The notes beneath the pieces are model-generated. The model saw only the letters and a program-made list of their open reading frames with translations. It ran no database searches and had not been told where the DNA came from. Made by a program: the position numbers and the translations under genes. A DNA stretch of 64,000 nucleotides from an uncultured Lachnospiraceae bacterium. GTDB taxonomy: Bacteria; Bacillota; Clostridia; Lachnospirales; Lachnospiraceae. The stretch spans positions 145,037 through 209,036 of the forward strand of contig CAMWBY010000007.1 in the NCBI GenBank assembly GCA_947172645.1, in the 5' to 3' direction. Shown one piece after another: positions 1-8,655 of this stretch; the stretch's first letter is position 1; every line of letters starts with the position of its first letter.

Positions 1-1
1 T

Positions 2-232
2 GGGCTGAAAGGGGATGAAATCAGTATAGCGGCGCAGATTGTCTCGTTGGTTGACGTATATGACGCGCTCACATCCAAGCGCGTCTATAAAGCGGCCTAT
101 GAACCGGACAAAGCTTACCAGATGATTATCAATGGGCATAGCGGTATCTTCTCGCCGAAACTGTTAAAAGCTTTTGCGGAAGTCAGGCCAAGGTTTGAGA
201 GCCTGTGTTCTATGTATCAGGATGAAGATTAG
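2..232 (+). CDS. HD-GYP domain phosphodiesterase, C-terminal fragment (runs off left edge)
   Basis: The reading frame is open from base 2 and ends at a TAG at 230-232, so only the last 76 residues are present. They contain the segment I-V-S-L-V-D-V-Y-D-A-L-T-S-K-R-V-Y-K, which is the typical end of an HD-GYP domain (family knowledge: cyclic-di-GMP phosphodiesterase, often fused to a receiver domain). The catalytic HD and GYP motifs would lie outside the window. TTG at 47 is an internal codon, not a start. The gene ends in front of a strong terminator hairpin. I infer an HD-GYP response regulator, but the N-terminal domain cannot be seen. Confidence 0.8.
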   Translation, partial: GLKGDEISIAAQIVSLVDVYDALTSKRVYKAAYEPDKAYQMIINGHSGIFSPKLLKAFAEVRPRFESLCSMYQDED

Positions 233-274
233 TATGCTGGGATAAGCTGTAGGGAAACTTAAGAAAAAGATATC

Positions 275-316
275 ACAGGACAGATTGCGGTTGGCAGAGC
301 AATCTGTCCTGTTTTA
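275..316 (+). terminator. Rho-independent terminator after the HD-GYP gene
   Basis: A perfect 14-bp inverted repeat (275-288 with 299-312) encloses a 10-nt loop and is followed by TTTTAT. It separates the HD-GYP gene from the ABC exporter operon. Confidence 0.85.
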
Positions 317-357
317 TGCGCAGACCCGAATCTTACGATTGTCTTTTGTTACAAAAT

Positions 358-401
358 TGTACCTTTCATGTACCTTGTCTGTAACTTTGGGATGATACAA
401 T
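358..401 (+). promoter_or_regulatory. Promoter with three 11-bp-phased direct repeats upstream of ABC exporter
   Basis: TGTACCTT (358-365), TGTACCTT (369-376) and TGTAACTT (380-387) repeat with an exact 11-bp period. A -10-like TACAAT lies at 396-401, and the -35 position is occupied by the repeats and is poor (TTGTCT 375-380, 15-bp spacing). Helically phased 11-bp direct repeats overlapping a weak -35 are the usual operator layout of activating OmpR/PhoB-type response regulators. The regulator is probably encoded elsewhere; the OmpR-type regulator at 43.7-44.6 kb is one candidate. Confidence 0.6.
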
Positions 402-491
402 CTTTATAAGGTAAAAAGAAGCAGGTTAGCAGGGCAATGCCATTCGGTTAAGCGGACAGGCTTGCGAGTGTGGAAGGGAGAGGAGTACCGT

Positions 492-1181
492 ATGGAAATT
501 ATCGTAAAGGCGACAGGGCTAAAGAAATATTATGGGGAAGGGGAGGCGCTTGTGAAAGCGCTTGACGGCGTGGATTTAGAGATTGAGCGGGGGAAGTTTA
601 CCGCTATTGTGGGTACAAGCGGAAGCGGGAAATCCACGCTTCTCAATATGCTTGGCGGGCTGGACGTGCCTGACGAAGGGAGTGTCAGGATAGGCAGCCA
701 GGAGCTTTCCAGGCTGAACGCTGAGCAGGCGACGATATTCAGGCGCAAACAAATCGGGTTTATTTTCCAGAATTATAACTTGGTCCCGGTACTGACGGTG
801 TGGGAAAATATTATTTTTCCTATTTCACTGGATGGCCGTAAACCTGACCGGAAATTTATTATGGACATTGTAAAGCTGCTTGGGTTGGAGAGCAAACTGG
901 ACAGTTTTCCGAACCAGCTTTCCGGCGGGCAGCAGCAGAGAGCGGCGATTGCACGGGCACTTGCTACGAAGCCGTCTATTATTTTGGCCGACGAGCCTAC
1001 CGGGAATCTTGATTCCGGCACGAGCGATGACGTGGTGAGCCTGTTAAAGATGTCAGGCAGCCAGTTTCATCAGACAATCGTGATGATTACGCACAATCCG
1101 GAAATTGCAGCCCGAGCGGACAGGGTAATACAGATAGAAGATGGGAGGATTGCTTATGTTTCGGCCAATATCTGTGATTAG
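492..1181 (+). CDS. ABC transporter ATP-binding protein (MacB/LolD-type)
   Basis: This 229-aa ATPase has a Walker [10 protein letters not shown] near residues 41-49, a Q-loop ([10 protein letters not shown]), the signature LSGGQQQR, and a Walker [14 protein letters not shown]. The TGNLDS pattern marks the MacB/LolD/BceA group that pairs with FtsX-type permeases. ATG 492 is chosen because AGGAG sits just upstream; a TTG 30 bp earlier has no such site. The gene overlaps the permease start by 26 bp, so the two are translationally coupled. The substrate is unknown; members export peptides, lipids or antibiotics, or sense cell-envelope stress. A homologous pair lies at 38.5-41.7 kb in the window. 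Confidence 0.92.
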   Translation: MEIIVKATGLKKYYGEGEALVKALDGVDLEIERGKFTAIVGTSGSGKSTLLNMLGGLDVPDEGSVRIGSQELSRLNAEQATIFRRKQIGFIFQNYNLVPVLTVWENIIFPISLDGRKPDRKFIMDIVKLLGLESKLDSFPNQLSGGQQQRAAIARALATKPSIILADEPTGNLDSGTSDDVVSLLKMSGSQFHQTIVMITHNPEIAARADRVIQIEDGRIAYVSANICD

Positions 1182-3693
1182 CAGGAGGAGTTTTCAGAAG
1201 AACAAAGGGCGTAACCTGGTGGCGGCGATTGCCATTGTACTGACTACATTGATGTTTACGACGCTTTTTGTTCTAAGCCAGAGCATGAATAAGAATATTG
1301 TGGAAATGACATTCAGGCAGACGGGCTATGACGCGCAGGCGTCTTTTCAATCGATTACCGGTGAGCAGGCGGACGCCGTTGCATCCCATCCCGAGGTGAA
1401 AGAGGTGGGAAACAGCCTGGTGGCAGGACTGGCGCAGGATAAGCGTATCTCGGGAAGACAGGTGGAAATCAGGTGGGCGGATGAAAGCTATGCGGCTCAT
1501 TCCTTTGCACTGCCGACTGTCGGCAGGATGCCCGAAAGCCCGGATGAGATTGCTTTGGATACGATAGTGTTAGACAGGCTTGGCGTATCTCACGAATTAG
1601 GCAGTCAGGTGACCATTGGGTGGATAGCTGATTTTGTATCCAAAGAGGAGGTTACTTCCACATTTACGCTGTGTGGATTTTGGGAGGGGAATGAATCCAG
1701 TTATGCCAGTATGGCGTGGGTGGGTGAGGATTTCGCCAGGGAGGCGGCGTTCGCCGGAGAGTCAAACTCTGAGGCAATAGCAGGGAAACGTATGGCGCAG
1801 GTCAGCCTGTACAGCGAGAGGGATATTGCGGGAACGATGGACCGTATCCTGTCGGATGTGGGTATTGACGGATTAGAGTACAGCGTAAATCTGGCCTATT
1901 CGCCGGAGATGAACCGGATGGCGGCACAGGAAAGTCTTCCGATGTATGCAGGGATGGTTCTCGTGTTTTTGGCGGGGTATCTGATTATTTATAATATTTT
2001 CCAGATATCCGTGACTGCGGATATACAGTTTTACGGAAAATTGAAAACCCTTGGGATGACGAAAAGACAGCTTAAGAAGTTGATTTATATGCAGGCGGGA
2101 AGGCTATGCCTGGTTGGAATCCCGGTTGGGCTGCTGCTTGGATATGTGCTTGGGGCAGTGCTTGTGCCTGTGCTGATTAGTTTTCAGACAGGAAGCGTGT
2201 CGGCGAATCCGGTTATCTTTGTCGGCTCTGCGCTGTTTGCGGGATTGACTGTATTGGTCTCCTGTATGCGTCCGGCGAAGCTGGCGGGGAAGGTGTCTCC
2301 TATAGAAGCGTTGCGGTACAATGACGCGGAGGAGAGCAACCGTCACAGAAGGAAGAAAAGGCAGGGAAGCGCGTCAGTGCCTGCACTGGCCTGGTCAAAT
2401 CTGGGGCGTAACAGAAAGCGCACGGTTATTCTCGTCTGCTCCCTTACGTTAGGGCTGGTGCTGATGAGTTGCTTCTATGCCAAGAACGTTTCTTTTGATA
2501 TGGAGAAATATCTTGCCGGGCTGACCATTGCGGATTACCAGATTGACGAGGCAACCAGTGAAGATTATATGGCAGGGTATGACCCGCAGGGAAGCACGCT
2601 GGATGACAGACTTGTCAGACTAATTGAGTCAATGGATGGACTGGAGGAAACGGGGCATCTGTACAGCCATGAGACGGAGATTGCGTTGAATAGCCGGACG
2701 GTAGAGAATATCCAAGGATTCTATGCAGGAGAAAGGCTTAATGAATGGGCGGCCTATGACGCGGCGGGTGTGGAGGCGATGCGCAGTGCAGTTGAGAACA
2801 AGAAGGCTTCCAGTGTCATTTACGGTATCGATGGTATTCCACTGGATGTGTACGGCGGAGAGACGTATTGGGAGAACGGAAGTTTTGATGAAGCGCTTTT
2901 TGCAGCGGGCGGATATGTGCTGGCCATTGGGCCGGGCATGGAGACCGGCATACAAAAGCAGGCGATGCCTACTGTTTCGGTGGGGGATACGGTGTCCATA
3001 GAGGGCAGGGAATATACGGTTATGGCAGTGCTCAACAACTTGCAGCCGGTGACGGAAGGGGCGAAGGAAAACGGGGCGCAGGATGCCTTTTACCTGGATT
3101 TTATTATGCCTGCCGAGACGTTTAGGGAGTGTTGGCCTGACAATACACTGCGGAAACTGTATTTTAATGTGGGTGATGACAAAATGGATGAGGTGCAGGA
3201 GAAGTTGGATGGTTACTTTGCGGAAACCGGTTTGACTCTTTCGGTCACATCGAGGAAGTCCATGGAGGAGCAGTATGAGCGCGAGACCCGCGCAGGGGCC
3301 GTGATGGGAAATGCCATCAGCGTTGTTATCGCTTTGGTGGGAGTTTTGAATTTTATCAACTCCATGGTCACTTCCATCGTATCCAGGAAGAAAGAGTTTG
3401 CCATGATGCAGAGTGTGGGTATGACCAAATCACAGTTATGTAAACTACTTGTTTTCGAGGGATTGGATTACACGGTATTGACTTTATCAGTCACATATGT
3501 GCTCAGCGCCCTGGCGGTAGGCGTCGGCGTTCGCGCCATGGTTGAGGGAGGTTTTAGTACCTTCCGGTTTACATTACTGCCCCTTGTGCTGTGCACGCCG
3601 ATTCTCGCCGGGCTTGCCATTCTGGTTCCGTATCTGTGTTTCAGGAATCTTGAGAAGGACAGCCTGACGGAGAGGCTGCGGTCAACAGACTGA
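1156..3693 (+). CDS. FtsX-family ABC transporter permease
   Basis: This is an 845-aa membrane protein. An N-terminal transmembrane helix (about residues 19-41) is followed by a roughly 220-residue extracytoplasmic domain. Next comes a first FtsX block of three helices (about 265-385), another helix near 430, a second large extracytoplasmic domain, and a last FtsX block of three helices (about 720-835). The motifs KLKTLGMTKRQL and MMQSVGMTKSQL mark the two FtsX repeats. ATG 1156 has GGGAGGA 7 bp upstream; ATG 1141 lacks a site. It works with the upstream ATPase. The 3' end overlaps the convergent thiamine pyrophosphokinase gene by 12 bp. Confidence 0.9.
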   Translation: MFRPISVISRRSFQKNKGRNLVAAIAIVLTTLMFTTLFVLSQSMNKNIVEMTFRQTGYDAQASFQSITGEQADAVASHPEVKEVGNSLVAGLAQDKRISGRQVEIRWADESYAAHSFALPTVGRMPESPDEIALDTIVLDRLGVSHELGSQVTIGWIADFVSKEEVTSTFTLCGFWEGNESSYASMAWVGEDFAREAAFAGESNSEAIAGKRMAQVSLYSERDIAGTMDRILSDVGIDGLEYSVNLAYSPEMNRMAAQESLPMYAGMVLVFLAGYLIIYNIFQISVTADIQFYGKLKTLGMTKRQLKKLIYMQAGRLCLVGIPVGLLLGYVLGAVLVPVLISFQTGSVSANPVIFVGSALFAGLTVLVSCMRPAKLAGKVSPIEALRYNDAEESNRHRRKKRQGSASVPALAWSNLGRNRKRTVILVCSLTLGLVLMSCFYAKNVSFDMEKYLAGLTIADYQIDEATSEDYMAGYDPQGSTLDDRLVRLIESMDGLEETGHLYSHETEIALNSRTVENIQGFYAGERLNEWAAYDAAGVEAMRSAVENKKASSVIYGIDGIPLDVYGGETYWENGSFDEALFAAGGYVLAIGPGMETGIQKQAMPTVSVGDTVSIEGREYTVMAVLNNLQPVTEGAKENGAQDAFYLDFIMPAETFRECWPDNTLRKLYFNVGDDKMDEVQEKLDGYFAETGLTLSVTSRKSMEEQYERETRAGAVMGNAISVVIALVGVLNFINSMVTSIVSRKKEFAMMQSVGMTKSQLCKLLVFEGLDYTVLTLSVTYVLSALAVGVGVRAMVEGGFSTFRFTLLPLVLCTPILAGLAILVPYLCFRNLEKDSLTERLRSTD

Positions 3694-4335
3694 CGATTCT
3701 ATTTGCGTGAACGCTTTATAGGGCATAACAATGAGCAGCGTCCCGTCTTTTACGGTGATGCTGCTTTTTGTGCCTGTAAATTCGTTGCTGACGCCGAGGG
3801 GAATGGTGTTTTTAAGCACAGCGTCCGTAAGTTCGTATTTTAATCCCTTCAGGTATACGCCGGAAGACTGCTCGGTGTGGGAGAAGACTGACACATAGCC
3901 GGAGGGGATTTCCCGGAAGGCGAGGCTTGTATTATGGATTGCGGTGATGACGGTATCCCGCCCGAAGAGAAAACCGCGCTTTTCCTGTGATGCAAGGTCG
4001 GCGAGGAGCTGCAAGTTGGCGATGGTGTGGTCGACGCGTCCGCCTGTTCCGCCATATAGACAGAAAAGCGTATAGCCCTTCCTGATGCCGATGTCAATAG
4101 CGGCTGACATATCTGTCATGTCCTTTTCCGGGTTAAGTCTTATGACATTCGGAGATTGAGGGATGTAGTCAAGGCTGTCGAAATCCCCGATGATATAGTC
4201 GGCATGAATATTGTGTTTTTCCAGAGAGTCAAACCCGGCGTCCGCCGCGATGACTAAATCATTGTCTCCGGGAGCAAAAGGCAGGCCGTAGTCCGCGCCG
4301 CCGCCTGCGATATAACAAATTTTAGATGCGTTCAT
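3682..4335 (-). CDS. thiN: Thiamine pyrophosphokinase
   Basis: This 217-aa protein converts thiamine to thiamine diphosphate with ATP in the cytoplasm. It shows the family's IIGDFDSL motif near residue 50 and GGTGGRVDHTIANLQLL near residue 95, both parts of the TPK catalytic domain, and a C-terminal B1-binding domain with SNEF. The length fits the family (about 210-220). The ATG at 4335 is chosen because GGAGA lies 6 nt upstream; an in-frame start 42 bp earlier has no site. The gene stands alone and converges with the ABC permease with a 12-bp overlap. Confidence 0.93.
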   Translation of the reverse strand: MNASKICYIAGGGADYGLPFAPGDNDLVIAADAGFDSLEKHNIHADYIIGDFDSLDYIPQSPNVIRLNPEKDMTDMSAAIDIGIRKGYTLFCLYGGTGGRVDHTIANLQLLADLASQEKRGFLFGRDTVITAIHNTSLAFREIPSGYVSVFSHTEQSSGVYLKGLKYELTDAVLKNTIPLGVSNEFTGTKSSITVKDGTLLIVMPYKAFTQIESSVC

Positions 4336-4339
4336 GATG

Positions 4340-4621
4340 TCTCCGTTCTGGTAAAATAAATTCATCTGGTAGAGCAAGGCTAGGAAAGTATATGCTTTTT
4401 ATATTTAGTATAACCTGTTGAAATAATCTGCGCAAATAATTTGTCAGAATATAGCTCCCTAAAAATCAGGGTTGGAATATTTGGAACTTTATGTTTTTCA
4501 TGGAATACCTTGATATAATTTAGAAAAACGATATAATTTGCAATATAACATATTTAGATGTTTTATGGTGATAATTTCCCTGTAATAAATTTTTCGCAGG
4601 GAGGCTGTTCGTACAGAACGA
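4340..4621. other. Intergenic region with two GATATAAT boxes
   Basis: This 280-bp AT-rich stretch has no gene that I can support. GATATAAT occurs twice (about 4512-4519 and 4530-4537), so one or two -10 elements may serve the downstream gene. Just before 4622 there are about 12 open codons preceded by a TAA, with no recognisable AlbA_2 domain. Confidence 0.4.
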
Positions 4622-5509
4622 ATGACACGTAAAGATTTGGAATGTACCAATGAGGAATTGCTCAATAAGTTGGGACTGATTATTGACGGAAAATTGAAGC
4701 GGGCAGCAGTTTTATTATTCTATCGTAATCCGCAACGCTTTTTTACTGGATGTTACGTGAAAATTGGAAAGTTCGGAATAGGTTCTGACCTTCAATACCA
4801 GGACGTGGTAGAGGGCTCGCTGATTTTAATTGCGGACAGAGTAGTTGAATTGATTTATTTGAAATATTTAAAAGCATTTATCTCCTATGATAAAGAGGTA
4901 CGAGTGGAAAAATATCCATATGCGCGGGAAGCGGTGCGTGAGGCGGTATACAATGCGTTGATTCATTGCAAATGGGAAGATGGTATTCCGATTCAAGTCC
5001 GAATAGAAGATGAATCTATGTATATTAGTAATGCCTGTGTATTTCCAAGCGACTGGACAACGGAAAATCTTATGAAAACTCATAATTCCAGACCATATAA
5101 TCCGGATTTAGCCAATACATTTTTCAGGGCGGGATATATAGAATCATGGGGACGAGGTATACAAAAAATTTGTGAAGAGTGTGATTTGATTGGCGCTCAG
5201 GCTCCGGAATATAGTGTTCTTGGAGACGACATTACAGTTAAGTTGAATGCGGTTCCAATTGGGAATTTTAATAGGACAAATGATGTCCGAAAAGAAAAGG
5301 CTATGAATATAAAAGTTTTAGAGCTTATAACAGCGCAAACGGACATTTCATTGTCCGAAATAGCTGACCGTTTAGGAGTGTCATATAAAACGGTGCAGAG
5401 GGCAGTGGCGGACTTAAAAAAGTTTGGTGTTATTGAGAGAATCGGAGGAAGAAGAAAAGGGTATTGGAGGATAACGGAGAAAAATACGGAAAGAACGCTG
5501 CACAGATAG
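4622..5509 (+). CDS. HATPase_c_4 / winged-helix regulator, N-terminally truncated
   Basis: This 295-aa protein resembles the C-terminal two thirds of the AlbA_2-HATPase_c_4 family (often mis-named RecG-like). It has A-A-V-L-L-F, the segment REAVREAVYNALIHCKW, then FFRAGYIESWGRGIQKI, which form the GHKL-like ATPase part. A C-terminal winged helix (about residues 225-280, SLSEIADRLGVSYKTVQRAV) follows. The N-terminal AlbA_2/Schlafen-like DNA-binding domain, present in the full-length relative at 62154-63647, is missing, and a TAA blocks the frame about 36 bp upstream of the ATG. There is no good ribosome site at the ATG. I judge it a 5'-truncated remnant that may still encode protein. Confidence 0.65.
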   Translation: MTRKDLECTNEELLNKLGLIIDGKLKRAAVLLFYRNPQRFFTGCYVKIGKFGIGSDLQYQDVVEGSLILIADRVVELIYLKYLKAFISYDKEVRVEKYPYAREAVREAVYNALIHCKWEDGIPIQVRIEDESMYISNACVFPSDWTTENLMKTHNSRPYNPDLANTFFRAGYIESWGRGIQKICEECDLIGAQAPEYSVLGDDITVKLNAVPIGNFNRTNDVRKEKAMNIKVLELITAQTDISLSEIADRLGVSYKTVQRAVADLKKFGVIERIGGRRKGYWRITEKNTERTLHR

Positions 5510-5528
5510 CGTTGCGCAGTATTTTTAT
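5494..5528 (+). terminator. Weak terminator hairpin overlapping the stop codon
   Basis: AACGCT (5494-5499) pairs with AGCGTT (5508-5513), and a T-rich tract follows at 5522-5528. The TAG stop lies inside the hairpin. The stem is short. Confidence 0.4.
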
Positions 5529-5626
5529 CAAAGTGCTAACCCACTATAAATAAGATTTACGTAAACGGTAATTTCATGTATACTGGTTTTAGATAAGCAA
5601 ACAACACAGCATTCATTATGTCAAAG

Positions 5627-5688
5627 GCCGCTGCATATATTTAAAGTCGAATATGCAGGCGGCACGTCGGCTTATCTTGCCGCCTGCA
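5627..5688 (+). promoter_or_regulatory. Two mutually exclusive hairpins in the leader of the PsiE-like gene
   Basis: The segment TGCAGGCGGC (5654-5663) can pair upstream with GCCGCTGCATAT (5627-5638) or downstream, perfectly, with GCCGCCTGCA (5679-5688). The two structures compete for the same strand, as in attenuators. No T-run follows the second hairpin, so it is not an obvious terminator. It lies 32-93 bp before the start of the downstream gene. Confidence 0.4.
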
Positions 5689-5719
5689 GGGCAAATCTGT
5701 ATGGCGGGACAGGAATTTT

Positions 5720-6208
5720 ATGGGTAAAGGCAGGGTCAGGTTTTACATGGAAAAATTCAAAGATAAATTTAAGAAAAATATACAAAGGCTGTGCGAATCA
5801 TTGGAGATGGCAGTGGCGGTAATCGTGCTCGTCGGGATTGTGATGTCTATTTTCAGCCTTCTCAGCGATTTTGAGGTGTTTCGCCTGATGCTTGAGGATA
5901 CGGCCAAGTTCAAGCCGTTTCTGGAGGATATCTTCGTGATTGTGATTGGAATCGAGTTTTTGCAGATGCTTTGCAGGCCCAATTCGGATAACATTATGGA
6001 GATTCTGATTTTTCTGGTGGCGCGGCACATGATTGTGGGAGATACGACATCCTTCGAGGACTTTATCTCCGTCATCAGCGTTGGACTTTTGTGCGTGCTG
6101 CGCAGGTATTTGCATGTGACGAAAGAGAAGGAAAGAGAGCGCATAAAAGCGTGCGCACAGACGAAGGATGATGCGCAGGAGGAAGAGGGGGCGGAGCCGT
6201 CCCTCTGA
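5720..6208 (+). CDS. PsiE-like small membrane protein
   Basis: This is a 162-aa protein with a basic N-terminus and transmembrane segments at about residues 30-50, 70-88 and 112-130. A charged, Lys/Glu-rich cytoplasmic tail ends E-E-E-G-A-E-P-S-L. The pattern and length resemble the phosphate-starvation-inducible PsiE family, whose biochemical role is not established. ATG 5720 follows AGGAATTTT; ATG 5747 is an alternative. It is monocistronic, with the LacI gene converging behind it. Function is not assigned beyond the family resemblance. Confidence 0.6.
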   Translation: MGKGRVRFYMEKFKDKFKKNIQRLCESLEMAVAVIVLVGIVMSIFSLLSDFEVFRLMLEDTAKFKPFLEDIFVIVIGIEFLQMLCRPNSDNIMEILIFLVARHMIVGDTTSFEDFISVISVGLLCVLRRYLHVTKEKERERIKACAQTKDDAQEEEGAEPSL

Positions 6209-6215
6209 TTCTTTG

Positions 6216-6258
6216 TCAGCGCTCTCCTCGCAAGCGGACTTGTTCGCTTTTTTAACTT
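6216..6258 (+). repeat. Copy C of a dispersed intergenic repeat/terminator
   Basis: CTCGCAAGCGGACTTGTTCG followed by CTTTTTTA forms a short hairpin with a T-run between two convergent genes. The same sequence with one mismatch occurs at about 59788-59813, downstream of another gene, so it is a dispersed unit rather than a private terminator. Confidence 0.6.
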
Positions 6259-6260
6259 AA

Positions 6261-7277
6261 CTATACCTCTTTGCTTGCCGGAATCGCTTTCTCCCGCGTC
6301 GTTCCGCCATATGCATAAGTGACGGGAAGACAGATAAGGGGCGGTTTTACAAGGGTATTTTCCCGCAGAAGAAGGTCGACGCACATTTCGGCCATTTCCG
6401 GCACGGGCTGTACGATGGTGGAGCAGTGGTAGTCTGTGTTGCCGAAAGCCCGTATGCCGTCGAAACCGATTAGCTGTACATCCTCAGGCACCCTTTGTCG
6501 CAGCCGGCGCAGCATGTCCTGAGTCAGATAGGCAAGACGGTCCGTCACGCAGAAGATGCCGTCGAAAGTCAATCTGCCGCCGGCCATATGTTCTGACAGA
6601 AATTGTTCAAATTCTTCGAAGGAATCCCCGTCATTCAATATTTTCATCTCATAGGACAGACCGCGAGAAAGGCAGCCGTTTTCAAAACCTGCCTTTCTTT
6701 TATTGGGCTCATTGGCAAGGGAGGAGCCGCTTCGCAAAAAAGCCACATGTTTGCAGCCTAAGTCGGCGAGTTTTTCGGCGGCAAGCTGCCCTCCGGCGAA
6801 ATTGTCACAGGCGACGCAGGGAATGTTAGAACCCATGGAGCGGTCAATAGCGACGAAAGGCGTATTCTCTTCGACAACGAGGGAAGGGTTATAAGTCAGG
6901 CCGATAATGCCGTCCACTTTATTGTTCTGCGCCATCAGGATATATTCCTGTTCCTGCCTGGGGTCAAAATCAGTGGCGCATAACAGCATCTTGTAGCGCC
7001 TTTTCATAAGCGCGGTGTTGATATAATAAGTAAGCGCGGCAAAAAAAGGGTCTATCGTGTTGGGAATCAAGAGGGCTACCGTGTATGTCTTATTGGCCTT
7101 GAGTCCCTGCGCGTAACTGTTAACCTGATAGTTTAGTTTTTGTATAGCGTTTTCCACGCGGATTCTGTAAGAATCGCCTACAGGCAGGCCGTTGACTACT
7201 TTGGATACTGTACCAAGCGCAACGCCCGCCTCTCTTGCAACATCTTTCATTGTCGGTGTAGAAATTTCTTTTTTCAT
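6261..7277 (-). CDS. LacI-family transcriptional regulator (GH32 cassette)
   Basis: This is a 338-aa regulator. The N-terminal helix-turn-helix (about residues 8-30, MKDVAREAGVALGTVSKVVNG) and hinge helix are followed by a periplasmic-binding-like effector domain. It is divergent from the LplBC-like importer and GH32 gene. The shared intergenic region carries two matching operators (7483-7492 and 7636-7645), so it is very likely the local repressor, induced by the imported sugar. ATG 7277 is preferred over 7295 because GGGGGA lies 10 nt upstream. Expected ligand: sucrose or a fructo-oligosaccharide, inferred from the GH32 neighbour. Confidence 0.9.
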   Translation of the reverse strand: MKKEISTPTMKDVAREAGVALGTVSKVVNGLPVGDSYRIRVENAIQKLNYQVNSYAQGLKANKTYTVALLIPNTIDPFFAALTYYINTALMKRRYKMLLCATDFDPRQEQEYILMAQNNKVDGIIGLTYNPSLVVEENTPFVAIDRSMGSNIPCVACDNFAGGQLAAEKLADLGCKHVAFLRSGSSLANEPNKRKAGFENGCLSRGLSYEMKILNDGDSFEEFEQFLSEHMAGGRLTFDGIFCVTDRLAYLTQDMLRRLRQRVPEDVQLIGFDGIRAFGNTDYHCSTIVQPVPEMAEMCVDLLLRENTLVKPPLICLPVTYAYGGTTREKAIPASKEV

Positions 7278-7482
7278 AGCACAGTAATCCCCCATTCATG
7301 CCAAAAAATATTGTGAAATGAATCATGAAACAATATGAAACAAAATGAAAACATGACACATCCCATATCCGATTATGAGGCGGTTGGAATAATATTGAAA
7401 GATTAAAATACCGCATATCGGATTTTATGCAGCTATTATAATGCAAAAAGTAGTGGATGTAAAGAACAAAAAACATACTGAA

Positions 7483-7492
7483 TGAAACGTTA
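7483..7492 (+). promoter_or_regulatory. Upstream LacI-type operator O1
   Basis: TGAAACGTTA within the near-palindrome TGAAACGTTACA is centred on CG, as usual for LacI-family operators. The same ten bases recur inverted at 7636-7645, about 153 bp away. Confidence 0.6.
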
Positions 7493-7590
7493 CATGAAAA
7501 TAGTATGTGAATAAATAACAAAAATACACAATATTTTTTATAAGAAATAACAGAAATTATTGCTTTTGACAATGAAAAACACAATTAATA

Positions 7591-7645
7591 TTGACCGTCA
7601 AGAGAAAATGGTGATAATATAATTTTAATAACAAATAACGTTTCA
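7591..7645 (+). promoter_or_regulatory. Promoter and operator O2 of the GH32 importer operon
   Basis: A -35 TTGACC (7591-7596) and -10 TAATAT (7615-7620) are 18 bp apart. Operator O2 (TAACGTTTCA, 7636-7645) is the inverse of O1 and lies just after the expected transcription start, where a bound repressor would block elongation or clearance. Confidence 0.6.
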
Positions 7646-7700
7646 CGCACGTAGCTAACCAGAGCGCAGAATGTGTGAAGAAGAGAAGGGAGATAGGATT

Positions 7701-8645
7701 ATGAGTAGAAGTAAGACGGCGGTTGCCTGCCCGGCGCTTAAGCCGAGGGGTAAATCGTTAAAGAGGCGGTTACTGGACAACTGGCAGCTGTATCTGATGC
7801 TGTTGGTTCCGGTGGTGTTGACAATTATCTATAAGTACATACCGATGTATGGCATCCAGATTGCATTCAGGGATTACAAAGCCAGCAAAGGATTTATGGG
7901 AAGCGAATGGGTTGGCCTGGAATGGTTTAAACGGTTTTTCAGCGCACCCACATTTGGCCGTATGATGAAAAACACGGTGCTTCTCAGTTTCTACAGTTTG
8001 CTGTGGGGGTTCCCGATTCCCATCATTCTTGCCCTTATGATGAACCAGTTACGGTTCCGCCGTTTTAAAAGAGTGACCCAGACGGTGCTCTATGCGCCGC
8101 ATTTTATCTCCACAATGGTTATCTGCGGTATGATTCGTATTTTCTTAAGTCCGTCAGGCGGTTTAATCAACTTGATTGCAGGAACTTCCATAGACTTTCT
8201 GACGGAGTCGTCCGCATTCAGGACAATTTACATTGCCTCTGGAATCTGGCAGGATGCAGGCTGGGGCATCATTGTTTACATGGCTACGCTGTCCAATATA
8301 GATACTTCGCTGTATGAAGCGGCGAAAGTAGACGGCGCGTCTTTGTTCCAGAGAATCATCCATATTGATATACCGGAGCTGACTTCGATTATGGTGCTGA
8401 ATCTGATTATGAGCGCGGGAGGGCTTATGAATGTAGGCTTCGAGAAAGTGTGGCTCTTGCAGACAGATTTGAACAAGGCGACGAGCGATGTGATTGCTGT
8501 TTACGTTTACCAACAGGGTATTGAACATGCGAAATATAGCTACTCTACGGCGGTGGGATTGTTTAATACGGTAATCAACATTATTCTGCTGTTTGCGGTG
8601 AATAAGATAGCCGGTAAAATATCGGAAGACACGAGTTTTATATAG
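7701..8645 (+). CDS. Sugar ABC transporter permease (LplB-like)
   Basis: This 314-aa inner-membrane permease has six predicted helices and a basic N-terminus. It carries the EAA loop EAAKVDGASLFQRIIHIDIPEL near residues 210-230, the docking site for the shared MsmK-type ATPase. The PMYGIQIAFRDY motif near residue 45 is typical of the LplB/YtcP-associated group that takes up complex oligosaccharides. ATG 7701 is chosen for GGGAGATAGGA just upstream; an ATG 30 bp earlier lacks it. It is the first gene of a four-gene operon. No ATPase is encoded locally, as is common in Firmicutes. Confidence 0.92.
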   Translation: MSRSKTAVACPALKPRGKSLKRRLLDNWQLYLMLLVPVVLTIIYKYIPMYGIQIAFRDYKASKGFMGSEWVGLEWFKRFFSAPTFGRMMKNTVLLSFYSLLWGFPIPIILALMMNQLRFRRFKRVTQTVLYAPHFISTMVICGMIRIFLSPSGGLINLIAGTSIDFLTESSAFRTIYIASGIWQDAGWGIIVYMATLSNIDTSLYEAAKVDGASLFQRIIHIDIPELTSIMVLNLIMSAGGLMNVGFEKVWLLQTDLNKATSDVIAVYVYQQGIEHAKYSYSTAVGLFNTVINIILLFAVNKIAGKISEDTSFI

Positions 8646-8655
8646 GAGGTGCTGT

